Assembly (NCBI GenBank): GCA_011046295.1
Contig: DSAV01000103.1
Span: 1 to 25,320 of the forward strand
Length of the DNA stretch: 25,320 nucleotides
Reading direction: 5' to 3'
Source of the DNA: Deltaproteobacteria bacterium
GTDB taxonomy: Bacteria; Desulfobacterota; Syntrophia; Syntrophales; Smithellaceae
The notes beneath the pieces were generated by a model, which was not told where the DNA came from, did not search any database, and saw only the letters and a program-made list of their open reading frames with translations. Shown here piece by piece: positions 25,304 through 25,320 of the stretch (position 1 is its first letter; each line of letters starts with the position of its first letter). Both the position numbers and the translations under genes were made by a program.

Positions 25304-25320
25304 ATGAGTCCCCAGGCTAA
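25304..25320 (+). CDS. Start of a gene cut by the window edge, possibly a transposase
   Basis: ATG at 25304 is preceded by GGAGG (about 25292-25296) and opens a frame reading MSPQA before the window ends. Behind it lie the paired repeats at 25205-25279. From memory, several IS-encoded integrase-type transposases start in a similar way, but five residues cannot prove this. A strong ribosome site supports a real gene. Confidence 0.4.

Noticed and set aside
1..25320. CRISPR arrays, tRNA, rRNA or known riboswitches
   Set aside because: No regularly spaced repeat array, cloverleaf, rRNA-like stretch or recognisable riboswitch core was seen; a covariance-model scan was not possible.

Overview
The window looks like a chromosomal segment of a Gram-negative, LPS-bearing bacterium, most likely a deltaproteobacterium (Desulfobacterota/Syntrophia-like). 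This is an inference from three things: the gene order bamA-skp-lpxD-lpxA-oxidoreductase-aminotransferase-lpxB, a BamA with an extra N-terminal domain, and moderate G+C with tightly packed genes. I could not run a database comparison.

Layout. Positions 1-230 hold no gene. They contain a strong inverted repeat (144-197) that probably terminates the leftward ssb gene (231-635). From 813 to 19016 there is one long rightward run of 16 genes: lysS, lolC/E, lolD, bamA, skp, lpxD, lpxA, gnnA-like, gnnB-like, lpxB, msbA, lpxK, lpxL-like, waaF, gmhB, waaC. Gaps are short (largest about 53 nt) and several genes overlap, so this reads as an outer-membrane 'super-operon'. It covers lipoprotein release (LolC/E-LolD), OMP assembly (BamA, Skp), lipid A synthesis and flipping (LpxD, LpxA, LpxB, LpxK, LpxL, MsbA) and inner-core heptose addition (GmhB, WaaF, WaaC).

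The most informative feature is the oxidoreductase/aminotransferase pair between lpxA and lpxB. It matches the GnnA-GnnB arrangement known from Acidithiobacillus ferrooxidans, where the pair converts UDP-GlcNAc to UDP-GlcNAc3N, so the lipid A here probably carries 2,3-diamino-2,3-dideoxyglucose with amide-linked acyl chains. fabZ, often found between lpxD and lpxA, is absent.

A leftward DegT-family aminotransferase (19017-20231) abuts waaC tail to tail with no spacer. A roughly 440-nt gene-free stretch follows, containing a good sigma70-type promoter. Next come a 56-codon small gene (20673-20843), folD and a PAPS-type sulfotransferase gene, all rightward.

The right part (22487-25065) is a leftward pair: an MBOAT O-acyltransferase and an SGNH-like partner, the usual combination for O-acetylating an exported polysaccharide. 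With the sulfotransferase they suggest a surface-glycan modification locus. The last 130 bases hold paired direct repeats and the first codons of a gene, probably a transposase. The octamer shared in inverted orientation with the left edge hints that related mobile elements flank the segment.
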